Source: Paraglaciecola algarum (GTDB lineage: Bacteria; Pseudomonadota; Gammaproteobacteria; Enterobacterales; Alteromonadaceae). From it: 64,000 nucleotides of DNA. The DNA lies in NCBI RefSeq assembly GCF_021532655.1, contig NZ_JAKGAS010000009.1, forward strand, positions 1-64,000. Reading direction: 5' to 3'. Below the pieces are notes generated by a model. It was not told the origin of the DNA and did no database searches. It saw only the letters and a list, made by a program, of their open reading frames with translations. The translations under genes were made by a program, and so were the position numbers. Of the stretch, positions 1 through 8,937 are shown one piece after another; within the stretch, counting starts at the first letter, position 1, and each line of letters starts with the position of its first letter.

Positions 1-2
1 CA

Positions 3-134
3 CTGGATGAGCTAAGAATATTGGTAAGCGAATCAATAAGCATTTACAACGAGATGAGGCCGCACTTGAGTTTAGGTATGAAAACACCTAGCAAAGTGCA
101 TATAATAAAAAGCCAGCGAAAAACGCTGGCTTAA
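3..134 (+). CDS. IS3-family transposase, C-terminal fragment (runs off window)
   Basis: An open frame from the window edge ends at TAA 132-134 and encodes about 43 residues. It contains the YNEMRPHLSLGMKTPSKVH type ending characteristic of the rve integrase domain of IS3-family OrfB transposases (YN..RPH..L...TP). Only the extreme C-terminus is inside the window, so the DDE catalytic residues cannot be checked and it is not known whether the element is intact. It points towards the 3' end of clpA, which lies on the opposite strand. The family call is from motif recognition only. Confidence 0.75.
   Translation: MDELRILVSESISIYNEMRPHLSLGMKTPSKVHIIKSQRKTLA
110..132 (-). terminator. Intrinsic terminator facing clpA read-through
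   Basis: A 9-bp perfect stem (AAGCCAGCG at 110-118 with CGCTGGCTT at 124-132, 5-nt loop) is followed on the minus strand by a T-rich tract (TTTATTATA). It would stop transcription leaving clpA. It lies inside the last codons of the transposase gene, so the insertion sequence itself appears to carry it. Confidence 0.65.
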
Positions 135-194
135 AAACCGTCAACTTATTCTAGGACGGGACATAGTACCTTATTTGGTATACGTTTTGTCCTA

Positions 195-2471
195 TTAAGA
201 ATTTAAAGCTTCCGGTTTAGCCTTGCTTTCAGACAAAATTTCAAAAGATAGTTTATCTTTCTTCAAAGTGATTTTCACACTGCCACCATCACTCAAGCGA
301 CCAAACAGCAACTCGTGAGCAAGTTCTTTTTTGATTTCTTGTTGAATGACTCTGGCCATAGGTCTTGCACCCATATTTTTATCGTAACCTTTTTCAGCTA
401 ACCAATTTCGAGCTTGAGTGGTAACCTCCAGAGAAACGCCTTTATTATCTAGCTGCACTTGTAGTTCAACAATAAACTTATCAACAACTTGTAAAATGAC
501 CTCTTGATCTAAGTGATTAAACCAAACAATAGAATCTAGCCTATTTCTAAACTCAGGGGTAAACACCTTGTTTATTTCTGATTTAGCATCGTGGCTATGA
601 TCTTGCTGTTTAAAGCCGATAGAAGTACGCACAGTTTCTTGTACGCCAGCATTGGTGGTCATCACTAACACAACGTTTCTAAAATCAACCTTACGACCGT
701 TATTGTCAGTTAAGGTCCCATGATCCATAACTTGTAATAAAATGTTGTACACATCGCTATGTGCCTTTTCTATCTCATCCAACAACACCACTGAGTATGG
801 GTGTTTAATCACGGCATCGGTTAGTAAGCCACCTTGATCAAACCCTACATATCCAGGAGGCGCACCAATCAATCGGCTAACGGCATGACGCTCCATATAC
901 TCAGACATATCAAAACGCACTAGCTCAACACCCATAATTTTAGCTAGCTGTGCTGTCACTTCGGTTTTACCGACTCCCGTAGGGCCTGCAAACAAAAAGT
1001 TACCAATTGGCTTAGTTTCAGCTCCTAAACCTGAACGAGATAAACGGATGGCATCGGTTAAGGTATCAATGGCTGGATCTTGTCCAAATACCACCAACTT
1101 AAGATCACGATCGATATTCTTTAATACTTCCTTATCAGAAGCAGACACAGACTTTTCTGGAATTCGAGCGATCTTGGCAATGATTTGTTCGATATCTGTC
1201 ACGTTAATTGTTTTTTTACGTTTAGACACTGGCATTAAACGCTGGCTAGCCCCAGCCTCATCAATGATATCAATCGCTTTATCTGGTAAAAAACGTTCGT
1301 TAATATATTTAGCTGATAACTCTGCAGCCGCACGCATAGCCTTATGGGTATAACGCACACTATGATGAGCTTCATATCGTGACTTCAAGCCCATTAATAT
1401 CTTAGTTGTATCGTTAACTGTAGGCTCGATTACGTCAACTTTTTGGAACCTGCGAGCTAACGCCCGATCTTTTTCAAAAATACCTTGGTATTCTTGATAA
1501 GTGGTTGAACCAATACAGCGTAACTCCCCACTACTTAACTTAGGTTTAAGTAGGTTTGACGCGTCCATCACACCACCAGATGCGGCGCCAGCACCTATAA
1601 TCGTGTGAATTTCGTCAATAAACAATATGGCTTCTGGATCTTCTGCTAATTCTTTTAAAATACCTTTTAAGCGTTTTTCAAAATCGCCTCGGTATTTAGT
1701 ACCAGCTAATAAAGCGCCCATATCTAAAGAATAAACCGTAGCTTCAGCAATCACCTCTGGCACATCGTTATTTACAATGCGATAAGCTAAACCCTCAGCA
1801 ATAGCAGTTTTCCCTACTCCTGCCTCGCCAACCAACAATGGGTTATTTTTACGACGGCGGCATAACACTTGGATACTTCTTTCTAATTCACTATCTCTGC
1901 CAATTAGCGGATCGATTTTGCCTTCTTTAGCACTGTGGTTAAGGTTAGTGGAATATTTATCCAACATTGACTGCTGTTCTTCTTGCTCAGTGCCTTCTGT
2001 TCCAGTTTCAGTATGTTCAATTGCTTCATCATCAATTTTAGATACGCCATGAGAAATAAAATTAACCACATCTAAACGAGTAATATCAGATTTTTTAAGA
2101 ATATAAACAGCTTGTGATTCTTGCTCACTAAATATTGCTACCAATACATTGGCACCTGTCACTTCTTCTTTTCCAGAAGACTGAACATGAAATACTGCTC
2201 GTTGTAACACCCTTTGAAAACCTAAGGTGGGTTGAGTTTCTCGCTCCGTGCCTTCTTCATCCAACAAAAGTGGCGTTGTATCTTTTACAAAATCAGTTAA
2301 TTCTTTTTTAATTGATTCTATGTTTGCACCACAAGCTTGCAATGCTTCTTTTGCGGAGACATTATCAAGCAAGGCGAGTAGCAGGTGTTCAACTGTCATA
2401 AATTCATGACGATTCTCTCTAGCAAAAATAAACGCTTCGTTTAGCGTCTGCTCTAAGTCTTTATTTAACAT
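195..2471 (-). CDS. clpA: ATP-dependent Clp protease ATP-binding subunit ClpA
   Basis: This is the AAA+ unfoldase that feeds substrates into the ClpP peptidase in the cytoplasm. The 758 residues match the usual ClpA length. The Clp N-domain covers roughly 1-145. It is followed by AAA module 1, with Walker A GEAGVGKTA near 215 and the Walker B LFIDEIHT segment, and AAA module 2, with Walker A GPTGVGKTE near 500 and Walker B VVLLDEIEKAH. The IGF tripeptide near 620 is the ClpP docking loop, which separates ClpA from ClpB. The gene lies 66 bp downstream of clpS on the same strand, the standard gammaproteobacterial clpS-clpA pair. No damage is visible. Confidence 0.97.
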   Translation of the reverse strand: MLNKDLEQTLNEAFIFARENRHEFMTVEHLLLALLDNVSAKEALQACGANIESIKKELTDFVKDTTPLLLDEEGTERETQPTLGFQRVLQRAVFHVQSSGKEEVTGANVLVAIFSEQESQAVYILKKSDITRLDVVNFISHGVSKIDDEAIEHTETGTEGTEQEEQQSMLDKYSTNLNHSAKEGKIDPLIGRDSELERSIQVLCRRRKNNPLLVGEAGVGKTAIAEGLAYRIVNNDVPEVIAEATVYSLDMGALLAGTKYRGDFEKRLKGILKELAEDPEAILFIDEIHTIIGAGAASGGVMDASNLLKPKLSSGELRCIGSTTYQEYQGIFEKDRALARRFQKVDVIEPTVNDTTKILMGLKSRYEAHHSVRYTHKAMRAAAELSAKYINERFLPDKAIDIIDEAGASQRLMPVSKRKKTINVTDIEQIIAKIARIPEKSVSASDKEVLKNIDRDLKLVVFGQDPAIDTLTDAIRLSRSGLGAETKPIGNFLFAGPTGVGKTEVTAQLAKIMGVELVRFDMSEYMERHAVSRLIGAPPGYVGFDQGGLLTDAVIKHPYSVVLLDEIEKAHSDVYNILLQVMDHGTLTDNNGRKVDFRNVVLVMTTNAGVQETVRTSIGFKQQDHSHDAKSEINKVFTPEFRNRLDSIVWFNHLDQEVILQVVDKFIVELQVQLDNKGVSLEVTTQARNWLAEKGYDKNMGARPMARVIQQEIKKELAHELLFGRLSDGGSVKITLKKDKLSFEILSESKAKPEALNS

Positions 2472-2537
2472 ATAAATCCCCTCTTACTGCCTGAATAAAT
2501 AATGTATTTTGTGATACTGTTCTACTAATGCTGATAC

Positions 2538-2852
2538 TCATGCTTGTTCCATAGTACACATTAGTGGGTGTTGGTACTGCTTTGCATAACTGCTGACTTG
2601 CATTACTTTAGTTTCTGCTATCTCTGCAGTATATATGCCACATACTGCCTTACCTTCATAATGCACTGTTAGCATTATTTGCTGTGCAGCTTCGCCATCT
2701 AGATTAAAGAATCTCATCAATACATCAACCACAAAGTCCATAGGTGTATAATCATCGTTATTTAACAACACCTTATACATAGGAGGCGGTGCGATCTTTT
2801 GTTTGACAGTTTCTTTTTGTTTTTCTATGTCAATGGTGTTGTCTTTACCCAT
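2538..2852 (-). CDS. clpS: ATP-dependent Clp protease adaptor ClpS
   Basis: ClpS binds the ClpA N-domain and delivers N-degron substrates. The 104-residue protein has a flexible charged N-terminus followed by the ClpS fold. The diagnostic segment is LLNNDDYTPMDFVVDVLMRFF (residues about 29-49), including the NDDYTPM substrate-pocket region. The AMLTVHYEGKA-like and CGIYTAEIAETK segments follow. It is the first gene of the clpS-clpA operon and is divergent from cspD, an arrangement conserved in enterobacteria and Alteromonadales. Confidence 0.96.
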   Translation of the reverse strand: MGKDNTIDIEKQKETVKQKIAPPPMYKVLLNNDDYTPMDFVVDVLMRFFNLDGEAAQQIMLTVHYEGKAVCGIYTAEIAETKVMQVSSYAKQYQHPLMCTMEQA

Positions 2853-3084
2853 AAATTAAATAAGTACCTAATGTGTTAAGAATAATCGCCGATTTTTCGA
2901 CTTCAATATATTACTTGGTAATCCTACCACTATATTAAATATCAAATTCACCTTGACAAAAACAGGTTAAAAAACCTACATTTTCAATAGGCGGTTGTAT
3001 TTGGTTGTTAATCGTTCTTCCCCATACTTTAATAGTGTGGGGTCAAAGTGGTGTTAGTTCAAGGGATTTTAAGGAAGCAGAAGT
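2853..3084. promoter_or_regulatory. Divergent clpS / cspD control region
   Basis: This 232-bp AT-rich spacer separates the oppositely oriented clpS and cspD genes and must hold both promoters. A purine-rich Shine-Dalgarno (AAGGAAG, about 3072-3078) precedes the cspD ATG at 3085. No convincing -35/-10 pair or operator could be assigned by eye. A short open frame here (3005-3211) overlaps cspD and is not regarded as a gene. Confidence 0.5.
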
Positions 3085-3303
3085 ATGGCAGTTGGCAAAG
3101 TTAAGTGGTTCAACAATGCAAAAGGGTTTGGTTTTATTGTGCCCGACGACGGAGGTGAGGATATATTTGCTCATTATTCTACTATTCAAATGGAAGGGTA
3201 TAGATCTCTGAAAGCAGGGCAAGAAGTAAAATACGATATTCAACAAGGTCCTAAAGGCCTTCATGCTGAGAATATCGATTTTAAAGGTGAACCTGAAAAC
3301 TAA
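3085..3303 (+). CDS. cspD: Cold-shock-domain protein CspD
   Basis: A 72-residue single cold-shock domain. RNP1 is seen as KGFGFIVP and RNP2 as DIFAHYSTI, with the invariant start MAVGKVKWFNNAKGFGF. CspD binds single-stranded nucleic acid and inhibits replication in stationary phase in E. coli. The divergent clpS-clpA neighbours and the DIFAHYSTIQMEGYRSLK segment favour CspD over the cold-inducible CspA paralogues. It ends in a strong intrinsic terminator. Confidence 0.93.
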   Translation: MAVGKVKWFNNAKGFGFIVPDDGGEDIFAHYSTIQMEGYRSLKAGQEVKYDIQQGPKGLHAENIDFKGEPEN

Positions 3304-3323
3304 AAAATTTAGATGTAAAAAAA

Positions 3324-3350
3324 AGCAGACCTAGTTAGGTCTGCTTTTTT
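3324..3350. terminator. Bidirectional terminator between cspD and icd
   Basis: A perfect stem (AGCAGACCT with AGGTCTGCT, 4-nt loop) is flanked by an A-run on the left and a T-run on the right. It can therefore end both the rightward cspD transcript and the leftward icd transcript. Confidence 0.85.
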
Positions 3351-3422
3351 ATTGCAATAAAAATCAATTCAAGCCCTTTACTACCATTCAGTATAAATCA
3401 AAGAGCTTGTTTTAGATTTATC

Positions 3423-5645
3423 TTAAGCAAGCGCACTGTTCAATGTCGCACTTGGGCACATAGCTTTAGTCGCTAACACATCATCAGGATAGTAATACCC
3501 ACCGATGTCAGCCGCGGAACCTTGAGTGGCATCAATTTCTGCAACAATTTTTGCTTCGTTTGCAGTTAAGGTATCAAACAAAGGTTTAAACTGAGAAGCT
3601 AGCTCTTGATCGTCTGTTTGTGAAGCCAACTCACCTGCCCAGTACATAGCTAGATAGAAGTGGCTACCTCTGTTGTCCAATTGGCCTACTTTACGAAGTG
3701 GTGACTTGCCGTTAGTTAACAAAGTTTCTGTAGCTTTATCTAGAGCAATAGCTAAAACTTTAGCTTTAGGATTATCCGTTTTGATTGCTAAGTCTTCTAA
3801 AGAAACAGCTAAGGCCAAGAACTCACCTAATGAATCCCAACGTAAGTGTCCTTCTTCAACAAACTGCTGAACATGTTTAGGAGCTGAACCACCCGCACCA
3901 GTTTCAAATAAACCACCGCCGGCCATTAATGGCACGATAGATAACATTTTAGCGCTGGTACCTAATTCTAAAATTGGGAACAAATCAGTCAAATAATCGC
4001 GTAATACGTTACCCGTTACCGAGATCGTATCTAAACCTTTGATAGCTCGCTCCATAGAGAAACGAATAGCGTCAACTGGCTTCTTGATAGAAATATCTAA
4101 ACCATCGGTATCGTGATCTTTAAGATAAGTTGTCACTTTAGCAATTAACTGAGCATCGTGAGCACGGTTTTCGTCTAACCAGAATACCGCTGGAGTATTT
4201 GACTGACGAGCACGAGTAACCGCTAATTTAACCCAGTCACGGATCGGGGCATCTTTAGATTGACATGCTCTCCAGATATCACCTTCTTCAACAGCGTGTT
4301 CGATCAATACTGTGCCGTCTTGATCAATCACTTGCACAGTGCCATCTGCTGGGATTTCAAAGGTTTTATCATGAGAACCGTATTCTTCAGCTTTTTGGGC
4401 CATCAATCCTACATTAGGTACAGTACCCATAGTAGTTGGATCAAATGCACCATTTTCTTTACAGAAATCGATAGTTTCTTGATAAATTGTGGCATAAGTC
4501 GCATCTGGAATAGTCGCTTTACAATCACCTGCTGCACCATCTGGTCCCCACATATGACCAGAAGTACGGATCATGGCTGGCATAGACGCATCTACAATCA
4601 CATCACTAGGTACATGTAAATTGGTAATACCTTTATCTGAGTTCACCATAGCCATAGCTGGACGAGTAGCATAACAAGCAATAATGTCTTGCTCTATTTC
4701 AGCACGTTTATCTGCAGGTAGGCTTGCGATTTTATCATAAACGCTACCTAAGCCGTTTTTGGTATCTACGCCGAGTTCATCAAACAACTCACCATGTTTA
4801 GCGAATACATCTTTAAAGTACACTTTTACACAGTGACCAAAAATAATTGGGTCTGATACTTTCATCATGGTAGCTTTCATGTGTAACGAGAAAAGAATAC
4901 CGGCGTCTTTGGCGTCTTGGATTTCTTTTTCAAAAAAGTCACATAAGGCTTTTTTACTCATAAAGCTAGCATCTAATACTTCACCGGCCAATAAAGCTAC
5001 TTTTGGTTTAAGTATTAACTTTTGCCCATCAGTCCCAGTAAATTCAATGGATACATGACCTGCCTTTGCAACTGTGACTGATTTTTCAGAAGAATAAAAA
5101 CAACCTGAATCCATATTCGCAACATGAGTTTTAGAGTCTTTGCTCCAAGCGCCCATTGAGTGAGGGTTGTTTTTCACATAATTTTTAACCGCAGCTGGCG
5201 CTCTACGATCAGAGTTACCTTCACGTAATACTGGGTTTACTGCGCTACCTAATACTTTGCTATAACGAGCTTTAACATCTTTCTCTTCATCAGATTTAGC
5301 ATCTTCAGGGAAATCCGGTAAAGCAAAACCTTTAGCTTGCAATTCTTTAATTGCAGCCACTAACTGAGGTATTGAAGCACTAATATTAGGTAATTTAATA
5401 ATGTTAGTCGACGCATCTTGGGTTAACTTACCCAGTTCATCTAAAGCATCAGGCACAGACTGCTCTGCTGGTAACTTATCAGCAAACCCAGCTAAAATAC
5501 GTGCAGCTAAAGAAATATCACTTAACTCTACTTCAATATCAGCACTGGCAGCAAAACTACGAATAATCGGCAGTAATGAATAAGTTGCTAGAGCAGGAGC
5601 TTCGTCCGTTTTAGTGTAGATAATCTTTGACTTAGAAATCGTCAT
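3423..5645 (-). CDS. icd: NADP-dependent isocitrate dehydrogenase, monomeric type
   Basis: This enzyme catalyses oxidative decarboxylation of isocitrate to 2-oxoglutarate in the TCA cycle. At about 740 residues it belongs to the large monomeric class (IDH2-type), not the dimeric Icd of E. coli. Recognisable family segments are REGNSDRRAPAAVKNY, GAWSKDSKTHVANMD, LHMKATMMKVSDPIIFGH and NRGSHFYLAMYWAGEL. The start is placed at the ATG at 5645 (MTISKSKI), because GAGG lies 6 nt upstream of it. An in-frame ATG at 5657 would put that ribosome site inside the gene. It is convergent with cspD and divergent from rluE. Confidence 0.95.
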   Translation of the reverse strand: MTISKSKIIYTKTDEAPALATYSLLPIIRSFAASADIEVELSDISLAARILAGFADKLPAEQSVPDALDELGKLTQDASTNIIKLPNISASIPQLVAAIKELQAKGFALPDFPEDAKSDEEKDVKARYSKVLGSAVNPVLREGNSDRRAPAAVKNYVKNNPHSMGAWSKDSKTHVANMDSGCFYSSEKSVTVAKAGHVSIEFTGTDGQKLILKPKVALLAGEVLDASFMSKKALCDFFEKEIQDAKDAGILFSLHMKATMMKVSDPIIFGHCVKVYFKDVFAKHGELFDELGVDTKNGLGSVYDKIASLPADKRAEIEQDIIACYATRPAMAMVNSDKGITNLHVPSDVIVDASMPAMIRTSGHMWGPDGAAGDCKATIPDATYATIYQETIDFCKENGAFDPTTMGTVPNVGLMAQKAEEYGSHDKTFEIPADGTVQVIDQDGTVLIEHAVEEGDIWRACQSKDAPIRDWVKLAVTRARQSNTPAVFWLDENRAHDAQLIAKVTTYLKDHDTDGLDISIKKPVDAIRFSMERAIKGLDTISVTGNVLRDYLTDLFPILELGTSAKMLSIVPLMAGGGLFETGAGGSAPKHVQQFVEEGHLRWDSLGEFLALAVSLEDLAIKTDNPKAKVLAIALDKATETLLTNGKSPLRKVGQLDNRGSHFYLAMYWAGELASQTDDQELASQFKPLFDTLTANEAKIVAEIDATQGSAADIGGYYYPDDVLATKAMCPSATLNSALA

Positions 5646-5891
5646 TATGAGCCTCATGTAATTGGTATGGCTTTAAACAGCACCCTTCTATGTCAATGCA
5701 AAAGCATAACTTTTAGCTAAATAACAAGAATGTGAGTTGTAGCTTAGTACCGAAAGTTAAAAATATGTCTAAACAGGTGTCGAATAATATAGGGCTTGAT
5801 TTAAGAACTACAAGTTATGCGAACATAAAAAAATATTGTCAATCACACTGAATAGTCGGTATTTTAGCAAAAAAAACTGTTTTAGTATTAG

Positions 5892-6494
5892 ATGATGTCG
5901 AAAAAAGTTAGTCCTAAAAGAAATCAATATAAAGATAATAAACCTAAAGTCGACTCAAGCACTCGACGGATCTTATTATTTAATAAACCTTTCAACGTAC
6001 TTACTCAGTTTACCGATCAAGAAGGTAGACAAACTTTAAAAGACTTTATTCCAGTGCCAAATGTCTATGCTGCAGGCAGGTTAGACAAAGACAGCGAAGG
6101 TTTATTAGTCTTAACTAATGATGGCGTATTGCAAAACAAACTAGCGTCACCTAAACATAAAACCGAAAAAACCTACTGGGTTCAAGTCGAGGGTGTGCCC
6201 AACGAAGCAGAGTTAGAACAATTACGTAAAGGTGTATTATTAAAAGACGGATCTACTAAACCAGCTAAAGTTGCATTAATAGATGAACCTGATGTTTGGT
6301 TGCGCACTCCTCCCGTGAGGTTTAGACAAAACAAACCCACTAGTTGGTTATCCATCACCATAAGTGAAGGTCGTAACCGTCAAGTGCGCCGCATGACAGC
6401 ACATATAGGCTACCCTACCTTAAGACTTATTCGTTATTCCATTGGCAATTGGAATATTGAAAACATCAGAAATGGGGAATATAGAGAGGTTTGA
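5892..6494 (+). CDS. rluE: 23S rRNA pseudouridine synthase RluE
   Basis: A 200-residue RsuA/RluB/RluE/RluF-family enzyme that isomerises a uridine in 23S rRNA (U2457 in E. coli for RluE). The catalytic motif GRLDKDSEGLLVLTNDG carries the invariant Asp. The KTYWVQVEG and SEGRNRQVRRMTAHIGYPTLRLIR segments are also typical. There is no S4 domain in front of the catalytic domain, and the N-terminal 25 residues are basic. This architecture fits RluE and not RsuA, RluB or RluF. The gene stands alone between icd (divergent) and the GGDEF-EAL gene. Confidence 0.88.
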   Translation: MMSKKVSPKRNQYKDNKPKVDSSTRRILLFNKPFNVLTQFTDQEGRQTLKDFIPVPNVYAAGRLDKDSEGLLVLTNDGVLQNKLASPKHKTEKTYWVQVEGVPNEAELEQLRKGVLLKDGSTKPAKVALIDEPDVWLRTPPVRFRQNKPTSWLSITISEGRNRQVRRMTAHIGYPTLRLIRYSIGNWNIENIRNGEYREV

Positions 6495-6632
6495 ATTATC
6501 ATGGCTTTCTTCATTGCAAAAGACTACCCAATAAGAATTTGCATTCGTCCTTTCCAATTTGGCTTTTATCGACTTAAGCGTTAAAGTAAATAACCTTCCA
6601 AAACTAATGTAACGTTATTGGTAGTATACAAA

Positions 6633-8534
6633 ATGGCAGTCAACCATATCCAGCAGACTAATACTCATAAAGGTACTGAGGAAAAAGATATTCTCAGCCA
6701 GATACGTCGTCACAGAATAATACAAATATGTACTGTTACTGCAATTGGGTTATGTATTGCATTATTAGTCGCCAGAGGCATAACCACTTTTATTTTTGCT
6801 GTTGGTCTTGTTGGCTTATTAGTTTCACTAGGATTTGCCTATAGATATAAGGTTCAATTATCGGCTGTTATATTACTCGGCTCTTTGTCAACCATGTCTT
6901 TTGCTCTAGCGCTAACAGGAGCTGGTTTATTTGATTTAGCCATAATCGGCTACCCCGGAATACTCATCTTTGCAGCTCTGCTGGGAGGAGTTGTATTATT
7001 TGTGTCTGTGATTGGCTTTGTTATCGCCCAATGCACACTAATTGGTTGGCTCACATTGCAAGGATACGTCACACCAAACACTCCCTCATTAAGTTGGGAA
7101 CATTTAATATTTATTTTAATTATATTTTTAATAATAAGTTTTGGTGTTTACATTTTAGTTCGAGATATCAAGCGCTTAATGTTTTCCTTGCATAGTGAAA
7201 ACCAGAAAGTACAAAAAAGTAGAGCACAAATACAACATCTAGCACACCATGATACTTTGACCAATTTACCCAATAGGTTATTTGGTGAAGCCTTATTTTT
7301 ACAATCACTGAAGACCTGCGAACAAAACCATGAAAAACTGGCTCTTTTATTTATTGATTTAGATAACTTTAAGCCAATAAACGACGCTTTGGGTCATGCC
7401 GCTGGAGATCAGTTGTTAGAGCAGCTTACCCAAAGATTGAATGGCGTGTTACGCAATGATCAATACTTAATTAGATTCGGAGGGGATGAATTTTTGGTGT
7501 TATCGCCCTATCAGGACTCAACTGAGCAATTAAATACCATGGCCGATGATTTAATTAAACAATGCGCCTCTTCATTTGAGATATTGCAAACCCAAGTGGT
7601 TGTATCTGCTTCTATAGGTATTGCATGCGTCCCACATGACGGAAAAGACTTTAAACAACTTTGCCGCAAAGCGGATATCGCTATGTACCAAGCCAAAAAG
7701 GATGGCAAAAACACCTATCATTATTATGATAAAAATCTAGATAAAGCCAGTGAAGATAAGTTCAAACTACTTCAACTATTGCGTCCCGCAATAAACCAAA
7801 AACAATTCAAATTATATTATCAACCTATGATCAGCTTAGCCGACGAAAAAATCACCACGGTTGAAGCATTGTTGCGTTGGCCTCAACCCGATGGCGGTTT
7901 CATAACTCCAGATCAATTTATTCCACTAGCAGAAAGTACAGGCTTAATAAGTGAATTAGGTCGCTGGGTCATTCAACAAGCATGTTTGTTTTGCGCACGG
8001 CACCGTTCATTAGGTCACTCTAGGTTGCGTGTCGCAGTAAACCTATCTGTGATGCAATTTAAGGACGGCCAGTTACAACATATAGTAGAAAAAGCATTAC
8101 ATGAAGCTCAAATTCCTGCTGATGCTTTAGAACTAGAGTTAACGGAGTCACTACTAATAGATGAAACTGAGCAAATTCAAAAACAGCTCAATAGTTTGAG
8201 TGACCTTGGGGTGACTATTGCCATTGACGATTTTGGAACGGGTTACTCAAACCTAGGATATCTTAGAAACTTCAATGCCAGTAAACTCAAAATAGATAGA
8301 TCGTTTATAATTGGGTTAGGTACAGCCGTAGACGACGAACCTTTGGTAGAGGCCATTATTAATATGGCAAAAAGTCTTGGTCTAGAAACAGTTGCCGAAG
8401 GTATCGAGAATAAAGCGACCCTACACAAATTATTATCTATGGGTTGCAGTGTTGGTCAAGGTTACTACTGGTCTAAACCGGTTCCTGAAGAGGAACTAGG
8501 CGCTTTATTAAACAAAAGTAACAGTTCAATATAA
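6633..8534 (+). CDS. Membrane-bound diguanylate cyclase/phosphodiesterase (GGDEF-EAL)
   Basis: A c-di-GMP metabolic protein at the inner membrane. About 30-180 holds several hydrophobic helices with no obvious extracytoplasmic domain. A GGDEF domain follows, with the intact signature RFGGDEFLVL near 288, then an EAL domain near 415-630. The EAL domain retains VEALLRW, NLSVMQF, ELTESLL, IDDFGTGYS, KIDRSFI, VAEGIE and QGYYWSKP. The RNDQ before GGDEF does not match the RxxD inhibitory site, so product inhibition is probably absent. Both active sites look complete, so the net activity cannot be predicted. The ATG at 6633 was preferred over an in-frame TTG at 6618; neither has a clear ribosome site. 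Confidence 0.9.
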   Translation: MAVNHIQQTNTHKGTEEKDILSQIRRHRIIQICTVTAIGLCIALLVARGITTFIFAVGLVGLLVSLGFAYRYKVQLSAVILLGSLSTMSFALALTGAGLFDLAIIGYPGILIFAALLGGVVLFVSVIGFVIAQCTLIGWLTLQGYVTPNTPSLSWEHLIFILIIFLIISFGVYILVRDIKRLMFSLHSENQKVQKSRAQIQHLAHHDTLTNLPNRLFGEALFLQSLKTCEQNHEKLALLFIDLDNFKPINDALGHAAGDQLLEQLTQRLNGVLRNDQYLIRFGGDEFLVLSPYQDSTEQLNTMADDLIKQCASSFEILQTQVVVSASIGIACVPHDGKDFKQLCRKADIAMYQAKKDGKNTYHYYDKNLDKASEDKFKLLQLLRPAINQKQFKLYYQPMISLADEKITTVEALLRWPQPDGGFITPDQFIPLAESTGLISELGRWVIQQACLFCARHRSLGHSRLRVAVNLSVMQFKDGQLQHIVEKALHEAQIPADALELELTESLLIDETEQIQKQLNSLSDLGVTIAIDDFGTGYSNLGYLRNFNASKLKIDRSFIIGLGTAVDDEPLVEAIINMAKSLGLETVAEGIENKATLHKLLSMGCSVGQGYYWSKPVPEEELGALLNKSNSSI

Positions 8535-8937
8535 AAAGCGTTCCATCTTGTTTGAGGTTAGAACGCCACGCAATAAGCAACCAAATTTCACTTGTCTATC
8601 GGCAGCATCACAGTTTATATCGAGCGTGACAAAACCTTAACTTATTTCAATATACTGAATTGCCTACAAAACGAAACATGAGTTGGGTAACGTTTTTATT
8701 ATCAGGCTTATTCTTATTGTCCGTTCAATGTTATCGATATTTTTTCACCTAACTAAAACCACCATTCCCACTCAAAACTCTTTCACTATTACAATAAAAA
8801 GTTTCACTTTTTGCATTTTGAAAGCCTTTAAGGCAATTCTCATACTCATAAACATCAACAATTAATTAACCTAAGGTTAACTTTAAAAAGAAGAGTTTAG
8901 CTCTTCAACTAATCTATAAATCTGAAAGCGACCTTAG
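8535..8937. other. Intergenic region before the GH95 gene
   Basis: A 403-bp AT-rich stretch between the GGDEF-EAL gene and the GH95 enzyme. It contains a small hairpin (GAAGAG 8890-8895 with CTCTTC 8901-8906) and one isolated GGGTAAC near 8686. No convincing gene was found; a 60-codon open frame at 8683-8865 is low-complexity and unsupported. Confidence 0.6.

Larger units (their letters stand above)
1..163 (+). mobile_element. Right end of an IS3-family insertion sequence
   Basis: The transposase fragment is followed by a short non-coding tail ending in GGACGGGACA at 154-163. This resembles the right terminal inverted repeat of IS3-group elements, whose other end would read TGTCCCGTCC. The left end and the target duplication lie outside the window or cannot be verified, so the exact boundary at 163 is inferred. 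The insertion would lie about 30 bp past the clpA stop codon and so does not interrupt the gene. Confidence 0.55.

Noticed and set aside
3005..3211. 68-codon ORF overlapping the cspD start
   Set aside because: It overlaps the well-supported cspD gene in another frame and lies in its promoter region; no homology recognised.
8683..8865. 60-codon ORF upstream of the GH95 gene
   Set aside because: Low-complexity, Ile/Lys-rich translation with no ribosome site; looks like chance in AT-rich sequence.
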